DNA of 64,000 bases from Caballeronia jiangsuensis (GCA_000648925.1 JFHF01000004.1:124001-188000); one strand, 5' to 3'. Positions 26,601 through 36,884 are shown, counted from the first letter of the stretch. Numbers and translations: made by a program. The notes: a model not told the origin generated them from the sequence alone.

Positions 26601-29600
26601 TCGCTGCAAGGCCTGACGGCGACGCCGCGCGCCATCGGCAATGCGGCCGCCAAGTTCGATCTCGCGTTCGAGTTCATCGCCCACGGCGGCGGCGATGACG
26701 GTCACGGCATCATCGAAGGCAGTCTCGAATTCGCCGCCGCTCTGTTCGAGCCCGCCACGGCGCGCCGCATGACAACCGCGTTTCAAGGTCTGCTCGATCA
26801 GGCCATCACCGATCCCGACGCGGGCATCGGGCGTCATGTCGTGCTCGCGCCCGAGGAACGCGCGGCGCTGCTCGGCTTCGGCGCGCCATCGCAGACGCGC
26901 CAGCGGGAAGCGCAGTCGATTCCGCAACGCTTCGCGCAGATCGTCGAGCGGCAGCCGCATGCCATCGCGTTGCGCTGCGGCGCGCACGCACTGACGTATC
27001 GGCAGCTCGACCGGATGTCGAACCGGCTCGCGCACCGGCTCGCGGCGCACGGCGTCGCGCTGGAAACACGCGTCGCCGTCGATATGGCGCGCTCGCTTGA
27101 GCTGATCGTCGCGACGCTCGCCATCGTGAAGGCCGGCGGATGCTATCTGCCGCTCTATCGCGGCCAGCCGCCTGAGCGCATAAGGCGCATGCTCGACGAC
27201 ACGCAAGCCGCGCTCGTGCTCCACGATACCGACACACACCCCGGCTACGGCGCCGTGGCAACGCTGCGCATCGATCCCGCGATGCTCGACGAAGGCGACG
27301 ACAGTCCCCTCGCCATCGACATCGCGCCGCAGTGCCTGATCAACGTCATGTACACGTCCGGCTCGTCCGGGCTGCCCAAAGGCATCGAGCTGACGCACAG
27401 GGGCATCGTCGATATGGCGATGGATCTGCTCGACCTTCCGCCGCAACGCGTGCTGTTCCAGTCGGCCTATGCGTTCGACGCCAGCAGCTACGAAATCTGG
27501 AGCGCGTTATTGCGCGGCGACGAACTCGCCGTGGCTTCGTGCGAGCAGTTGACGCCCGCCGATCTGCGCCGCGAAATCGCCGGCCACGGCGCGAACAATC
27601 TCCTCCTGACGACGAGCCTTTTCAATCTGCTGGTCACGGAAGACCTGGAGTGTCTGAACGGCTTGCGCACGATCCTCACCGGCGGCGACACGGCCTCGGT
27701 CGCGAGCTTCCAGCGCGTCTTGCAACGCTTTCCGGAGATCACCCTCCTGAACTGCTACGGCCCGACCGAGACCAGCGTGTTCGTCACGAGCTTTCCGGCG
27801 ACGCCTGATCGTCGGCTGCGGCATCCGGTTCCGATCGGCGCGCCGCGTGCGTCCGCGCAGATTCACGTGCTCGACGACTTCCTGAACCTTTGCCCGATCG
27901 GCGTGGCGGGCGATCTCTATATCGCGGGCGATGTCCTCGCGCGCGGGTATGTCGGGCAGACGGGCATCACGGCCGAGCGCTTCGTCGCCGATCCTCACGG
28001 ACGGCCTGGCGCGCGCATGTACCGCACCGGCGATCTCGCGCGCTGGAACGAACAGGGCGAACTGGAATTCGCCGGCCGCGCCGATCAACAGGTGAAGGTG
28101 CGCGGACTGCGCGTGGAACCCGGCGAAATCGAAACCGCGCTGTCCGAGCAGCCCGCGATCCGCGCGTGTGCGGTGCTGGCGCAGCAGGACGGCGCGACCG
28201 GCAGCCGTCTGGTGGCTTATGTCGTCGCCGACGAGCATTACGACGAGCGGCATGTGCGCGCGGCGCTCCGGCAGCGCCTGCCCGACTACATGGTGCCGGT
28301 CGGCTTCGTGAGGCTCGACAGGCTTCCGATCACACGTAACGGCAAGCTCGACCGCAAGGCGCTGCCGGCGTTTCAGGCGCGAACATCGGCGACGCGCCCG
28401 CCCGCAACACCGCGCGAAGTCGCGCTGGCGAAGCTGTTCGCAGACGTGCTCGATATCGAATCCGTCGGTGCGGACGATGGCTTCTTCGCGCTGGGCGGCG
28501 ACAGCATCCTGTCGATTCAGCTCGTGAGCCGTGCACGCAAGGCGGGGCTCGTGCTGACGCCCGCGGATGTCTTCCGGGAAAAGACGCCGGCTGCGCTCGC
28601 TGTCGTCGCGCGCGATCTGAGCATCGAGCCGCAGTCCGTCGATGCCGCATGGCCGGACATGCTGGCCGCGTTGCGCGCCGATGTGCCCGATGCCGCGGAC
28701 GTTCTCCCGCTCGCGCCGTTGCAGGAAGGGTTGTTCTTCCATGCCATGTTCGACGCCGCCGGGCCCGATCCGTACATCGTGCAACTGGTGCTCTCGTTCG
28801 AAGGCGACCTGAACCGCAACCGGCTGCATGCCGCGCTGAACAGCCTGATCGAGCGGCACGAAGCGTTACGTGTCAGCTTTCATGCCGTCGATGGACGCAC
28901 CGTGCAGGCGCTGCGCCGCGCCGTCGAAACGCGCTGGCGAGACATCGATCTAACCGACGCCGCGAATCCGCACGACGCGCTCGCGGACTGGCTTCGGCAG
29001 GACCGCGAGCATCGCTTCGATCTGACGTCGGCGCCGTTGCTGCGCGCCGCCCTGCTGCGGCTCCGCCACGGTCATCATCGGCTGGTGCTGAGTCTTCATC
29101 ATCTGCTGATCGATGGCTGGTCGATGCCTGTCATCGTGTCCGAGCTGATGCAGGCTTACGCCGGCGAAGCGCTCGGCCATGCGCCGCCGTTGCGCGATCA
29201 GTTCGTCTGGCTGGCGAAGCAGGATCGCGAGTCCGCACGCAGCGCGTGGAAGGCGGCGCTCGACGGGCTGGACGGACCGACGCGCCTCGTCGCCAACGCG
29301 GACCCCGGCGCGAACGCCGCGCGGCAGGACTCCGTCGCCGGGACGCTCGATGCCGAAACGACGGCGCGTCTCGTTGACTGCGCGCGCCATCGCGGCCTGA
29401 CGCTGGCGACCTTCGCGCAGGGCGCGTGGGCGATCCTCCTCGGCCATTGGGCCGGGCGGCACGATGTCGTGTTCGGCGTCACGGCAGCGGGACGGCCCGC
29501 CGAGTTGCAGGATGTCGAAAAGCGCGTCGGGCTTTTCATCAACACGCTTCCGCTGCGCGCGACCCTGCACGCCGGCGAGACGGTCGCGCAGTTGCTCGAA

Positions 29601-32600
29601 CGCATCCAGCGGGACCAGTCCGCGCTGCTGCCTCATCAGCACATCGGATTGACCGAGGTGCAGGCGCTCGTCGGACACGGCGAGTTGTTCGACACGCTGG
29701 TGGTCGTCGAAAACTATCCCGCCGCGCGCATGCAAAGCGAGATCGGCGGCGTCGTGCTGACAGGGATGACCGTCAACGACACGACGCACTATCCGGTCAG
29801 TCTGATGGTCACGCCGGGGCGCGAACTGGAGTTGCGGATCGATCATCGCGCGGATCGGGTGTCCGCCGACGATGCGCGGCGGCTTCTCGCCACGCTCACG
29901 CAAATCCTGCGGTCGATGGCGGCGCAGCCGGACGGTCTCGTCGGACGCATCGACCTGCTTGCGCGCGGCGAACGCGACGAGATCGAGCGCTGGAACGCAA
30001 GCGCGCGTCCCGTCGATCAGGACGATGTCGCGGCGCGCTTCAGCGCCCAGGCGGCGCGCACACCGGACGCCATCGCGGTGACGCAGGGATCGGATCAACT
30101 GACGTACCGCGAACTCGACATGCGCTCGAACGCGCTGGCTCATTGCCTCGTCGAGCATGGCATCGGGCCGGAGCGCATCGTCGCCCTGACCATGCACCGG
30201 ACGCCCGACATGGTTATCGCGATGCTCGGCGTGCTCAAGAGCGGCGGCGCCTATCTGCCGGTCGATCCGCATTATCCGCAGGCACGCATCGACGCGATGC
30301 TCGCCGATGCGCGGCCCGCGCGCACGCTTTCCACGCTGCCGCCGCTCGCGGACTGGCCCACCGGCGCGCTCGTGCGCGCCGTCGCGCCCGGTCATCCCGC
30401 GTATGTCGTCTATACGTCGGGTTCCAGCGGCAAGCCGAAGGGCGTCGTCGTGACGCGTGCGGGCATCGCGAGTCTGGTCGGCGCGCAGGCTGAGCGCTTC
30501 GGCATCACGGAAGCGTCGCGCGTGTTGCAGTTCGCGTCGCTCTCGTTCGATGCCGCCGTCTCCGAAGTGCTCGTCACGCTGCTGCGCGGCGCGCGCCTCG
30601 TTCTCGCCGATCCGGCGTTGATGTCGGCGGAGCGCCTCGCCGGGCTGATCCGCGAGCAGGACATCACCTGCGTGACGTTGCCGCCCGCGCTGCTCGCGGT
30701 CATGGACCCGGCGACGATTCCCGCCGCGTGCACGATCGTCACCGCCGGCGAAGCGATCTCGCCCGACACGGCGGGACGCTGGTCGAACGGGCGTCGGCTC
30801 GTCAACGCGTACGGACCGACGGAAGTCACCGTATGCGCAACGATGAGCGACGACCTCGCCGGCCAGCTCGCGCCGCCGATCGGACGTCCGGTGTGGAACA
30901 GCCAGGTGCATGTGCTCGATGCCTGCCTGCGATCGTGCGCGGCGGGCGTGACTGGCGAGATTTACGTCGCGGGCGCGGGACTGGCGCGCGGATACTTCGC
31001 GCGGCCCGACCTGACGGCCGAGCGCTTCGTCGCCAATCCGTTCGGCGCGGCGGGGACGCGGCTTTATCGCACGGGCGATCTGGGACGCTGGCGAGCCGAT
31101 GGCCAACTCGACTATCTCGGCCGCGCCGATCAGCAGATCAAGTTACGCGGCTTTCGCATCGAGCCGGGAGAAATCGAAGCCGTGCTGATGGAAAACGATG
31201 GCGTGCGATCCTGCGCCGTCGCCGTGCGTGAACGGCAGCTCGTCGCCTATGTCGTGCCGGCATCGACGTTCGATGCGCAATCGCTGCGCGCCGCCGTCGC
31301 GAGACGTCTGCCCGCGCACATGGCGCCGTCGGCGTTCGTGGTGCTCGACGCGCTGCCGCTCACGCCCAACGGCAAGCTCGATCGCAAGGCGTTGCCCGCG
31401 CCGCCGCGCGAGGTGTCGGCGCGGCGCGTTCCCGCGACCGAACGGGAGGCCGTGATCGCGCGGCTCTTCGGCGAAGTGCTCGACCGCGAGGATGTGCAGG
31501 CGGACGACAGCTTCTTCGCGCTGGGCGGAGACAGCATTCTGTCGATCCGCTTCGTGAGCCGCGCACGTGCGGCGGGCCTCGATCTGAGTCCGGCCGATGT
31601 GTTCCGGCACAAGACGCCATCCGGCCTCGCGCAGATCGCCGGCGTTCTCTCCAATGCCGGGCGCGTTACGGCATCGCCACCGGACGACGATGCGACCGGC
31701 CGCGTGCCCGCCACGCCCATCATGCGATGGCTGAGCGGGCGCGGCGGCGCGATCGGCGCATTCAGCCAGTCCATGCGGATAAGCTTGCCCGCCAACGCGC
31801 GTCACGCGACGCTCGTGCAGGCATTGCAGGCGGCAATCGCGCGGCATGCGTTGCTGCGGGCGCGTCTGATCGACGGAGAACTCGATGTAACCCCCGGCGA
31901 CATCGATGCAGCGACGCTGCTGCAACGGATCGATGCACGCGACTGGACCAGCGCCGAAGTCGAACGCGACGCCGCGCGTCAGCAACACGCGCTCGAACGC
32001 TGGCTCGCGCCGCAACAAGGCCGCGTGCTGCGGGCCGTCTGGTACGACCGGCGCGCGGCGGCGAGCATGCTCCTGCTCACGATCCATCATCTCGTCGTGG
32101 ACGGCGTGTCATGGCGCATCCTGCTCGACGATCTCGCAGAGGCCTACGATCTCGCCGCGCGCGGCCAGCCGTGCGTCCTGCCGCCGGTGCCGACGTCATT
32201 CCACCGCTGGGCGCGCCATCTTCACGAGGATGCGCACGCGGCGCGGCGCGTCGCCGAACTCGATCGCTGGCGATGGATCGTCTCCGCCGCCGACTTGCCG
32301 CTCGCCGCGCGCCCGCTCGAACGCACCGACACGCTGGCGACGGCGCGCCGCGTAAGCGCGCAGCTCGACGCCGCGACCACGGCGCGACTGCTCGGCAGCG
32401 TTCCCGCGTTGTTCCGCGGCGGCGTGAACGACGTTCTGCTCGCGGGCTACGCGCTCGCCGTGGCCGGATGGCGCGGCGCGAGCGGTCCGGTTCTGCTCGA
32501 TCTCGAAGGGCATGGACGCGAGCCGGGCGACAGCGGTCTCGATCTGTCGCAGACGGTGGGCTGGTTCACGAGCCTTCATCCCGTGCGCATCGATATCGAC

Positions 32601-35600
32601 AGCGTCGAAACCGGCGCGATGCCGCTTTCCGCGCTCGTGAAGCGGGTCAAGGAAGCGTTGCGGGCGCTGCCGGATAACGGCATCGGATATGGGCTGCTGC
32701 GCTATCTCAATGCGCGGACGGCCGCGCATCTGCAAGGCGCGCGCGCGCAACTGTCGTTCAACTATCTCGGCCGCTTCGGCGGTTCGGGCGGCGTCTGGTC
32801 GGCGGTTGGCGGCCTGTCGCTCGAAGGCGGCGACGATGCCGATGCGCCCTTGTCCCATGCCATCGCGCTGGATGCACAGGTCATCGACGGCGACGAGGGG
32901 CCGCAGTTGCACGCGCACTGGACCTTCGCAGGCGGCCTGTTCGACGAAACATCGATTCGCGAACTGGCCCGCCGCTGGTTCGACGCGCTCTGCAGCATGG
33001 CGCGGCTCGAATCCGGCGGACTGACGCCATCGGATGTCGGCGGCGATTTCACGCAGGCGCAGATTGACGTGATCGAGACCGCGACGCCCGGCGCGCAGGA
33101 CATCTTGCCGCTTCTGCCCTTGCAGGAAGGGCTGCTGTTCCATTCGCAATACGATGCGTCCGGCCCCGATCCCTATATCGCGCAAATTTCGCTGACCTTG
33201 GAAGGACACGTCGATGCCGCGCGTCTGCGGGCCGCGGCGGACGCACTGCTGGCGCGTCACGAAGCCTTGCGCGTGAGCATTCGCACCGTGAGCGGGCGGC
33301 CGGTTCAGGTCGTCGCCGGTTCGGTGAACGCGCCGTGGCGTGCGGTGGATATCTCCGGCGCGCAAGATATCGCCGGGGCGCTGTCGGCCCTGCTCGCGTC
33401 GGAACGCGAACGCCGCTTCGATCTCGAACGCGCGCCGCTCCTGCGCTTCGCGCTCGTCAAGACCGGTCCGCGACGGCATCGGCTCGTGATGAGCAACCAT
33501 CATCTGCTGCTCGATGGCTGGTCGATGCCGGTCGTGGTGTCCGATCTGATGTCGCTGTATGCGGGCGATGCGCCGAAACCCGCGTTTCCTTTGCGCGATC
33601 AACACGCATGGCTGAAGCGCCAGGACAAGGCGGCCGCGCGCGCCGCCTGGCGCGAAGCGCTGCGCGGACTGGACGGGCCGACACGGCTGACGCGGCCCGA
33701 ACCGGGTTCGGATACGCCCGACGCGCGCACGATCCGGATCGATCTGCCCGAGAGCCTGAGCGGCGCGCTCGTCACGCTGGCGCAACGCCACGAAGCGACG
33801 ATGAGCACTATCCTCCAGGCCTGCTGGGCCGTGCTGCTCGCCCGGCTCACGGGACGCGGGGACATCGTGTTCGGCATCACCGTGTCGGGCCGTCCCGCCG
33901 AGCTGCCGGATATCGAGCGGCGCGTCGGCCTCTTCATCAATACGCTGCCGTTGCGCGTCGCGCTCGATCCGGGCGCGCGCTGGACCGATCTGTTCCGGCG
34001 CATGCAGGCGGCGCAAGCGGACCTGCTGCCGCATCAGCATCTCAGCCTCACGGAAATCCTGGAGCAGTCCGGACACGGCGAACTGTTCGACTCCCTGCTG
34101 ATCGTCGAGAACTATCCGATGGATGCCCGCCGCCTGCTCGGCGCGTCGGATGGGCTCGCGATCGCGGGCATCGACGGTTACGACGGCACGCACTATCCGG
34201 TGACGCTCGTCGCGATGCCGGGCGAACGCATGACGCTGCGTCTCGATTGCCGGATCAGCCAGTTCGATGCCGAAGCAGCGCACAAGTTGTTGAACCGGTT
34301 CGTGCGCGTGCTGGAGCACGTCGCGGCGGCGCCGGAAGAGGCGGTCATCGCCCGCGACCTGCTCGCGCCCGCCGAAGCCGAACGCATGAGCGCGTGGAAT
34401 CGAACGACGCGCGCCATTCCCGATGACGACGTCGCGATACAGTTTTCGCGGCAGGCGCGGCGCACGCCTGAGCTTGTCGCGATCGAACAGGGCGAAACGC
34501 GCCTGACTTACGCCGATATCGACCGGCGTTCGGATGATTTCGCGCATGCGCTTATCGCACGCGGCATCGGACCCGACGATCTGGTCGCGCTAACCTTGCC
34601 GCGCACGCCCGACATGGTGGTCGCCATGCTCGGCGTCCTGAAGAGCGGCGCGGCCTTCCTTCCGATCGATCCCGCGTATCCGCAGACGCGCATCGCGGCC
34701 ATGCTCGCCGATGCACGACCTGCGCTCGTCGTCGATCGCTTGCCGGCGCATAACGGCGGCGTCGCGGTATTCGCCGCCATCGCGCCCGCTGCGCGCGCCG
34801 AGCATCTGGCCTATGCGATCTATACGTCCGGCTCGACCGGCACGCCCAAGGGCGTCGCGGTGCCGCGCGCCGGCCTCGTCAATCTGCTTGCGGCGATGCA
34901 GGAGCGCATCGGCCTGAAATCCGGCGACCGCCTGCTCGCGGTGACGACGCTGGGCTTCGATATCGCGTGCCTCGAATTGCTCGGTCCGCTGCTCGCGGGC
35001 GCGACGATCGTGCTTGCCGCCTCCGACGACGTGAAGGATCCGCGCCGGCTCGCGCGCCTCGCCGCTGCATCGCGGGCGAACGTGATGCAGGCGACGCCGA
35101 CGCTCTGGGACGCGCTGCTGCGCGAAATCGAAGACAGGCCGCAGCCCGCCTTCAGGCTCGCGCTGACCGGCGGCGAAGCGCTGTCCGCCCGCCTCGCCGA
35201 ACGGCTGCGCGCCCATGCCCGCCGCGTGATCAATGTCTATGGACCGACCGAAACCACGATCTGGTCGACATCGGCGGAGCTTGCGGCGGACCGGGCGCGA
35301 AGCGGCATCGGACGGCCGGTCTGGAATACGCGCGTGCATGTGCTCGACCGCTGGCTGGGCCGCTGCCCGCCGGGGACGGTGGGCGATCTCTATATCGCCG
35401 GGCGGGGACTTGCGCGCGGATATATCGGCAGACCCGATCTGACCGGCGAGCGTTTCGTCGCCGATCCCTACGGCGCGCCGGGCGAACGCATGTATCGAAC
35501 GGGCGATCTGGCGCGCTGGTCCGCCGACGGCGAACTCGAATTTCTCGGCCGTTCCGATCATCAGGTCAAGATACGCGGCTTTCGCGTCGAGACCGGCGAG

Positions 35601-36884
35601 GCCGAAGCCGTGTTGCGCGCGCAGGCATCGGTGCGTGACTGCGCCGTTGCGCTGGTGGACGGGCAACTGGCCGCTTATGTCGTCGCCGATGCGGACTACG
35701 ACGAAGCCCAGGTGCGCGATGCACTCGCCCGCAGCCTGCCCGACTACATGGTGCCGGCCAGCTTCACGACGCTCGATCGCCTGCCCGTGACGCTCAACGG
35801 CAAGCTCGATCGCGCCGCGTTGCCAGCGCCCATGCACGCGCCGCGACGCTTCCTCGCCCCGCGCGACGCCCGCGAAGCGGAACTGGCGCGGCTCTTCGCG
35901 GAGGCGCTGGAGCGCGAGGCCGTATCGATCGACGATAACTTCTTCGCGCTCGGCGGACATTCGCTGCGCGCGGCGCGGCTCGTCAACCGCATCCGCGATT
36001 CGCTCGGCGTGGATCCCGGCATTCGCGCGCTGTTCGAAGCGCCGACCGTCGCGCGGCTGGCTGCGCGGCTGCGGCGCGGTCAGGCGTCGGATGCGCTCGC
36101 GCCGCTGTTGCCGCTACAACATGCGAGCGCCGCCGCGCCGCTCTTCTGCGTGCATCCCGGATATGGCCTGAGCTGGTGCTATGCGACGCTCATTCCGCAT
36201 ATCGGCGTCGATGTTCCGCTCTACGGGCTGCAATCCCCGATGCTGAGCGGCGAAGCGCCGCCGCCTTCGGTCGCCGGGCTCGCTGACCGGTATATCGCGC
36301 ATATCCGCACGATTCAGCCGCGCGGTCCGTATCGCTTGATGGGATGGTCGTTCGGCGGCTTGGTCGCGCACCGGATCGCGACGAGCCTCGAAGCGCAGGG
36401 CGAGACCGTCGCGCATGTCGTGCTGCTCGATAGCACGCTGCCGCAGAGTGCGCCGCACGACACGCTCGCGCCGGCCACGCATCTGGGCAATGTCCTCGCG
36501 ATGATCGGCTATCCGGCCAGCGACACCGCGCCCGGCGCGCTGCGCTGGGACCGCGTGATGGACCATATGCGCGCGATCGAAAGCCCGCTCGCGCATGTGC
36601 CGCAGAGCGCGTTGCCGGCGCTGGTCGAGGTCACCGCGTGCCATGCGACGCTTGCCGCCGCGTTCCGGCCCGCGCCGCTCGGCGCGCCGATCACGTTCAT
36701 GCGCGCCACGGCGACGCCGTCCGGCGAATCGTCGTTGCGGGCATGGCGCGCGAGCGCACGTGGCGCGCTCGACATCATCGATGTGCCCTATGAACACGAC
36801 CACATGATGCGGGCCGACGCGCTCGCCGTCATCGGACCGATCATTCGTGATCTATTTGCCAATCGGGTGAGACACAGTGAATGA
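23661..36884 (+). CDS. Nonribosomal peptide synthetase 1, four modules with thioesterase
   Basis: The domain order is A1 (about 25-510), T1 (Ser564), C1 (HHIAFDG from 748), A2 (about 1090-1570), T2 (Ser1615), C2 (HHLLIDG from 1813), A3 (about 2120-2580), T3 (Ser2625), E (HHLVVDG from 2809), C3 (HHLLLDG from 3280), A4 (about 3590-4055), T4 (Ser4101) and TE (GWSFGG, Ser4230; probable His4381). It starts with A-T and no condensation domain, so the first residue has a free amine. By-eye codes: A1 IDTVISFGDK (beta-alanine type), A2 DAYLLGCVFK (unassigned), A3 DASTVAAVCK (aromatic, Tyr favoured) followed by E so D-configured, A4 DILQLGVIWK (Gly type). T2 carries GGDSI, usual before an E domain, yet a C domain follows. 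It lies between a flavin monooxygenase and an HpaB-like hydroxylase. Confidence 0.97.
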   Translation: MDALTDPIDGGHDATRWSADELTTLTVCDLLERQAARTPTTVALLHGARQMTYAELNVRANRLGDLLMSHGLGPGDIVAIALPRSFDMVLAILGVLRCGAAYLPLDPAYPADRLAFMSRDARPSCVLTNTSLAAELAEIVREIPILHMVDLPASDHVAREDTAHRREARPLDAAYVIYTSGSTGRPKGVVGLHAGLVNRLCWVAETYAFAPGETVLAKSSMSFIDGATELLAPLIAGATVALTDADVARDPALLAAEIPRLDIGRITVVPSLLAALLDQPDHVALNRCPLWICSGETLPPALAERFAACVPDACLVNFYGSSEASGDSLHAVATPANGAPVGHEIWNTSAYVLDERLQPCAAGEAGELYLAGAGLARGYLGQPGLTAERFLADPHGPPGARMYRTGDRARRRGDNEIEYLGRADRQVKIRGFRVEPGEIEAALFAHPHVAAAAVVLQVDAPGNERLVAYVVPVAGYEEAAVRESLARRMPDYMLPSAFVATSALPLLPNGKLDRAALPKTMRDGARGPYGRTPVEIELARLFADVLRLDDVGIHDDFFASGGHSLLAAQLANRIRAVLQVDASVSDVFRAPSVESLAALLEGGGTRRLRLSAEASRERACLSAGQQGLWFLARLGDGAAAAAYNLPYAFELSGPCDAHALRLALHDVAARHDSLRTLFRHADDGPYQHVLRASELDDLLAVTDITVAELDRHIADETGAPFDLESRVPFRARLLRCTQDLAVLVFNFHHIAFDGASLAPFLRDVSTAYEARRAGTRPDLPPLPVQYADFADWQRKLLDSVHETGSLAQRQLAYWRGMLAELPDELPLPRVRPRPADALGRAERIAFRIDPGLHRRAAHFAQAHHATLFMVLQCALVSVLRRFGAGTDVFIGTPGEGRFDEQLKDLVGYFVNSLVLRVDASGNPTFRELLARVRDVDLAAYANQDVPFSSIVETLNPERGAARHPLFQVALTLEYGDDARFSLQGLTATPRAIGNAAAKFDLAFEFIAHGGGDDGHGIIEGSLEFAAALFEPATARRMTTAFQGLLDQAITDPDAGIGRHVVLAPEERAALLGFGAPSQTRQREAQSIPQRFAQIVERQPHAIALRCGAHALTYRQLDRMSNRLAHRLAAHGVALETRVAVDMARSLELIVATLAIVKAGGCYLPLYRGQPPERIRRMLDDTQAALVLHDTDTHPGYGAVATLRIDPAMLDEGDDSPLAIDIAPQCLINVMYTSGSSGLPKGIELTHRGIVDMAMDLLDLPPQRVLFQSAYAFDASSYEIWSALLRGDELAVASCEQLTPADLRREIAGHGANNLLLTTSLFNLLVTEDLECLNGLRTILTGGDTASVASFQRVLQRFPEITLLNCYGPTETSVFVTSFPATPDRRLRHPVPIGAPRASAQIHVLDDFLNLCPIGVAGDLYIAGDVLARGYVGQTGITAERFVADPHGRPGARMYRTGDLARWNEQGELEFAGRADQQVKVRGLRVEPGEIETALSEQPAIRACAVLAQQDGATGSRLVAYVVADEHYDERHVRAALRQRLPDYMVPVGFVRLDRLPITRNGKLDRKALPAFQARTSATRPPATPREVALAKLFADVLDIESVGADDGFFALGGDSILSIQLVSRARKAGLVLTPADVFREKTPAALAVVARDLSIEPQSVDAAWPDMLAALRADVPDAADVLPLAPLQEGLFFHAMFDAAGPDPYIVQLVLSFEGDLNRNRLHAALNSLIERHEALRVSFHAVDGRTVQALRRAVETRWRDIDLTDAANPHDALADWLRQDREHRFDLTSAPLLRAALLRLRHGHHRLVLSLHHLLIDGWSMPVIVSELMQAYAGEALGHAPPLRDQFVWLAKQDRESARSAWKAALDGLDGPTRLVANADPGANAARQDSVAGTLDAETTARLVDCARHRGLTLATFAQGAWAILLGHWAGRHDVVFGVTAAGRPAELQDVEKRVGLFINTLPLRATLHAGETVAQLLERIQRDQSALLPHQHIGLTEVQALVGHGELFDTLVVVENYPAARMQSEIGGVVLTGMTVNDTTHYPVSLMVTPGRELELRIDHRADRVSADDARRLLATLTQILRSMAAQPDGLVGRIDLLARGERDEIERWNASARPVDQDDVAARFSAQAARTPDAIAVTQGSDQLTYRELDMRSNALAHCLVEHGIGPERIVALTMHRTPDMVIAMLGVLKSGGAYLPVDPHYPQARIDAMLADARPARTLSTLPPLADWPTGALVRAVAPGHPAYVVYTSGSSGKPKGVVVTRAGIASLVGAQAERFGITEASRVLQFASLSFDAAVSEVLVTLLRGARLVLADPALMSAERLAGLIREQDITCVTLPPALLAVMDPATIPAACTIVTAGEAISPDTAGRWSNGRRLVNAYGPTEVTVCATMSDDLAGQLAPPIGRPVWNSQVHVLDACLRSCAAGVTGEIYVAGAGLARGYFARPDLTAERFVANPFGAAGTRLYRTGDLGRWRADGQLDYLGRADQQIKLRGFRIEPGEIEAVLMENDGVRSCAVAVRERQLVAYVVPASTFDAQSLRAAVARRLPAHMAPSAFVVLDALPLTPNGKLDRKALPAPPREVSARRVPATEREAVIARLFGEVLDREDVQADDSFFALGGDSILSIRFVSRARAAGLDLSPADVFRHKTPSGLAQIAGVLSNAGRVTASPPDDDATGRVPATPIMRWLSGRGGAIGAFSQSMRISLPANARHATLVQALQAAIARHALLRARLIDGELDVTPGDIDAATLLQRIDARDWTSAEVERDAARQQHALERWLAPQQGRVLRAVWYDRRAAASMLLLTIHHLVVDGVSWRILLDDLAEAYDLAARGQPCVLPPVPTSFHRWARHLHEDAHAARRVAELDRWRWIVSAADLPLAARPLERTDTLATARRVSAQLDAATTARLLGSVPALFRGGVNDVLLAGYALAVAGWRGASGPVLLDLEGHGREPGDSGLDLSQTVGWFTSLHPVRIDIDSVETGAMPLSALVKRVKEALRALPDNGIGYGLLRYLNARTAAHLQGARAQLSFNYLGRFGGSGGVWSAVGGLSLEGGDDADAPLSHAIALDAQVIDGDEGPQLHAHWTFAGGLFDETSIRELARRWFDALCSMARLESGGLTPSDVGGDFTQAQIDVIETATPGAQDILPLLPLQEGLLFHSQYDASGPDPYIAQISLTLEGHVDAARLRAAADALLARHEALRVSIRTVSGRPVQVVAGSVNAPWRAVDISGAQDIAGALSALLASERERRFDLERAPLLRFALVKTGPRRHRLVMSNHHLLLDGWSMPVVVSDLMSLYAGDAPKPAFPLRDQHAWLKRQDKAAARAAWREALRGLDGPTRLTRPEPGSDTPDARTIRIDLPESLSGALVTLAQRHEATMSTILQACWAVLLARLTGRGDIVFGITVSGRPAELPDIERRVGLFINTLPLRVALDPGARWTDLFRRMQAAQADLLPHQHLSLTEILEQSGHGELFDSLLIVENYPMDARRLLGASDGLAIAGIDGYDGTHYPVTLVAMPGERMTLRLDCRISQFDAEAAHKLLNRFVRVLEHVAAAPEEAVIARDLLAPAEAERMSAWNRTTRAIPDDDVAIQFSRQARRTPELVAIEQGETRLTYADIDRRSDDFAHALIARGIGPDDLVALTLPRTPDMVVAMLGVLKSGAAFLPIDPAYPQTRIAAMLADARPALVVDRLPAHNGGVAVFAAIAPAARAEHLAYAIYTSGSTGTPKGVAVPRAGLVNLLAAMQERIGLKSGDRLLAVTTLGFDIACLELLGPLLAGATIVLAASDDVKDPRRLARLAAASRANVMQATPTLWDALLREIEDRPQPAFRLALTGGEALSARLAERLRAHARRVINVYGPTETTIWSTSAELAADRARSGIGRPVWNTRVHVLDRWLGRCPPGTVGDLYIAGRGLARGYIGRPDLTGERFVADPYGAPGERMYRTGDLARWSADGELEFLGRSDHQVKIRGFRVETGEAEAVLRAQASVRDCAVALVDGQLAAYVVADADYDEAQVRDALARSLPDYMVPASFTTLDRLPVTLNGKLDRAALPAPMHAPRRFLAPRDAREAELARLFAEALEREAVSIDDNFFALGGHSLRAARLVNRIRDSLGVDPGIRALFEAPTVARLAARLRRGQASDALAPLLPLQHASAAAPLFCVHPGYGLSWCYATLIPHIGVDVPLYGLQSPMLSGEAPPPSVAGLADRYIAHIRTIQPRGPYRLMGWSFGGLVAHRIATSLEAQGETVAHVVLLDSTLPQSAPHDTLAPATHLGNVLAMIGYPASDTAPGALRWDRVMDHMRAIESPLAHVPQSALPALVEVTACHATLAAAFRPAPLGAPITFMRATATPSGESSLRAWRASARGALDIIDVPYEHDHMMRADALAVIGPIIRDLFANRVRHSE

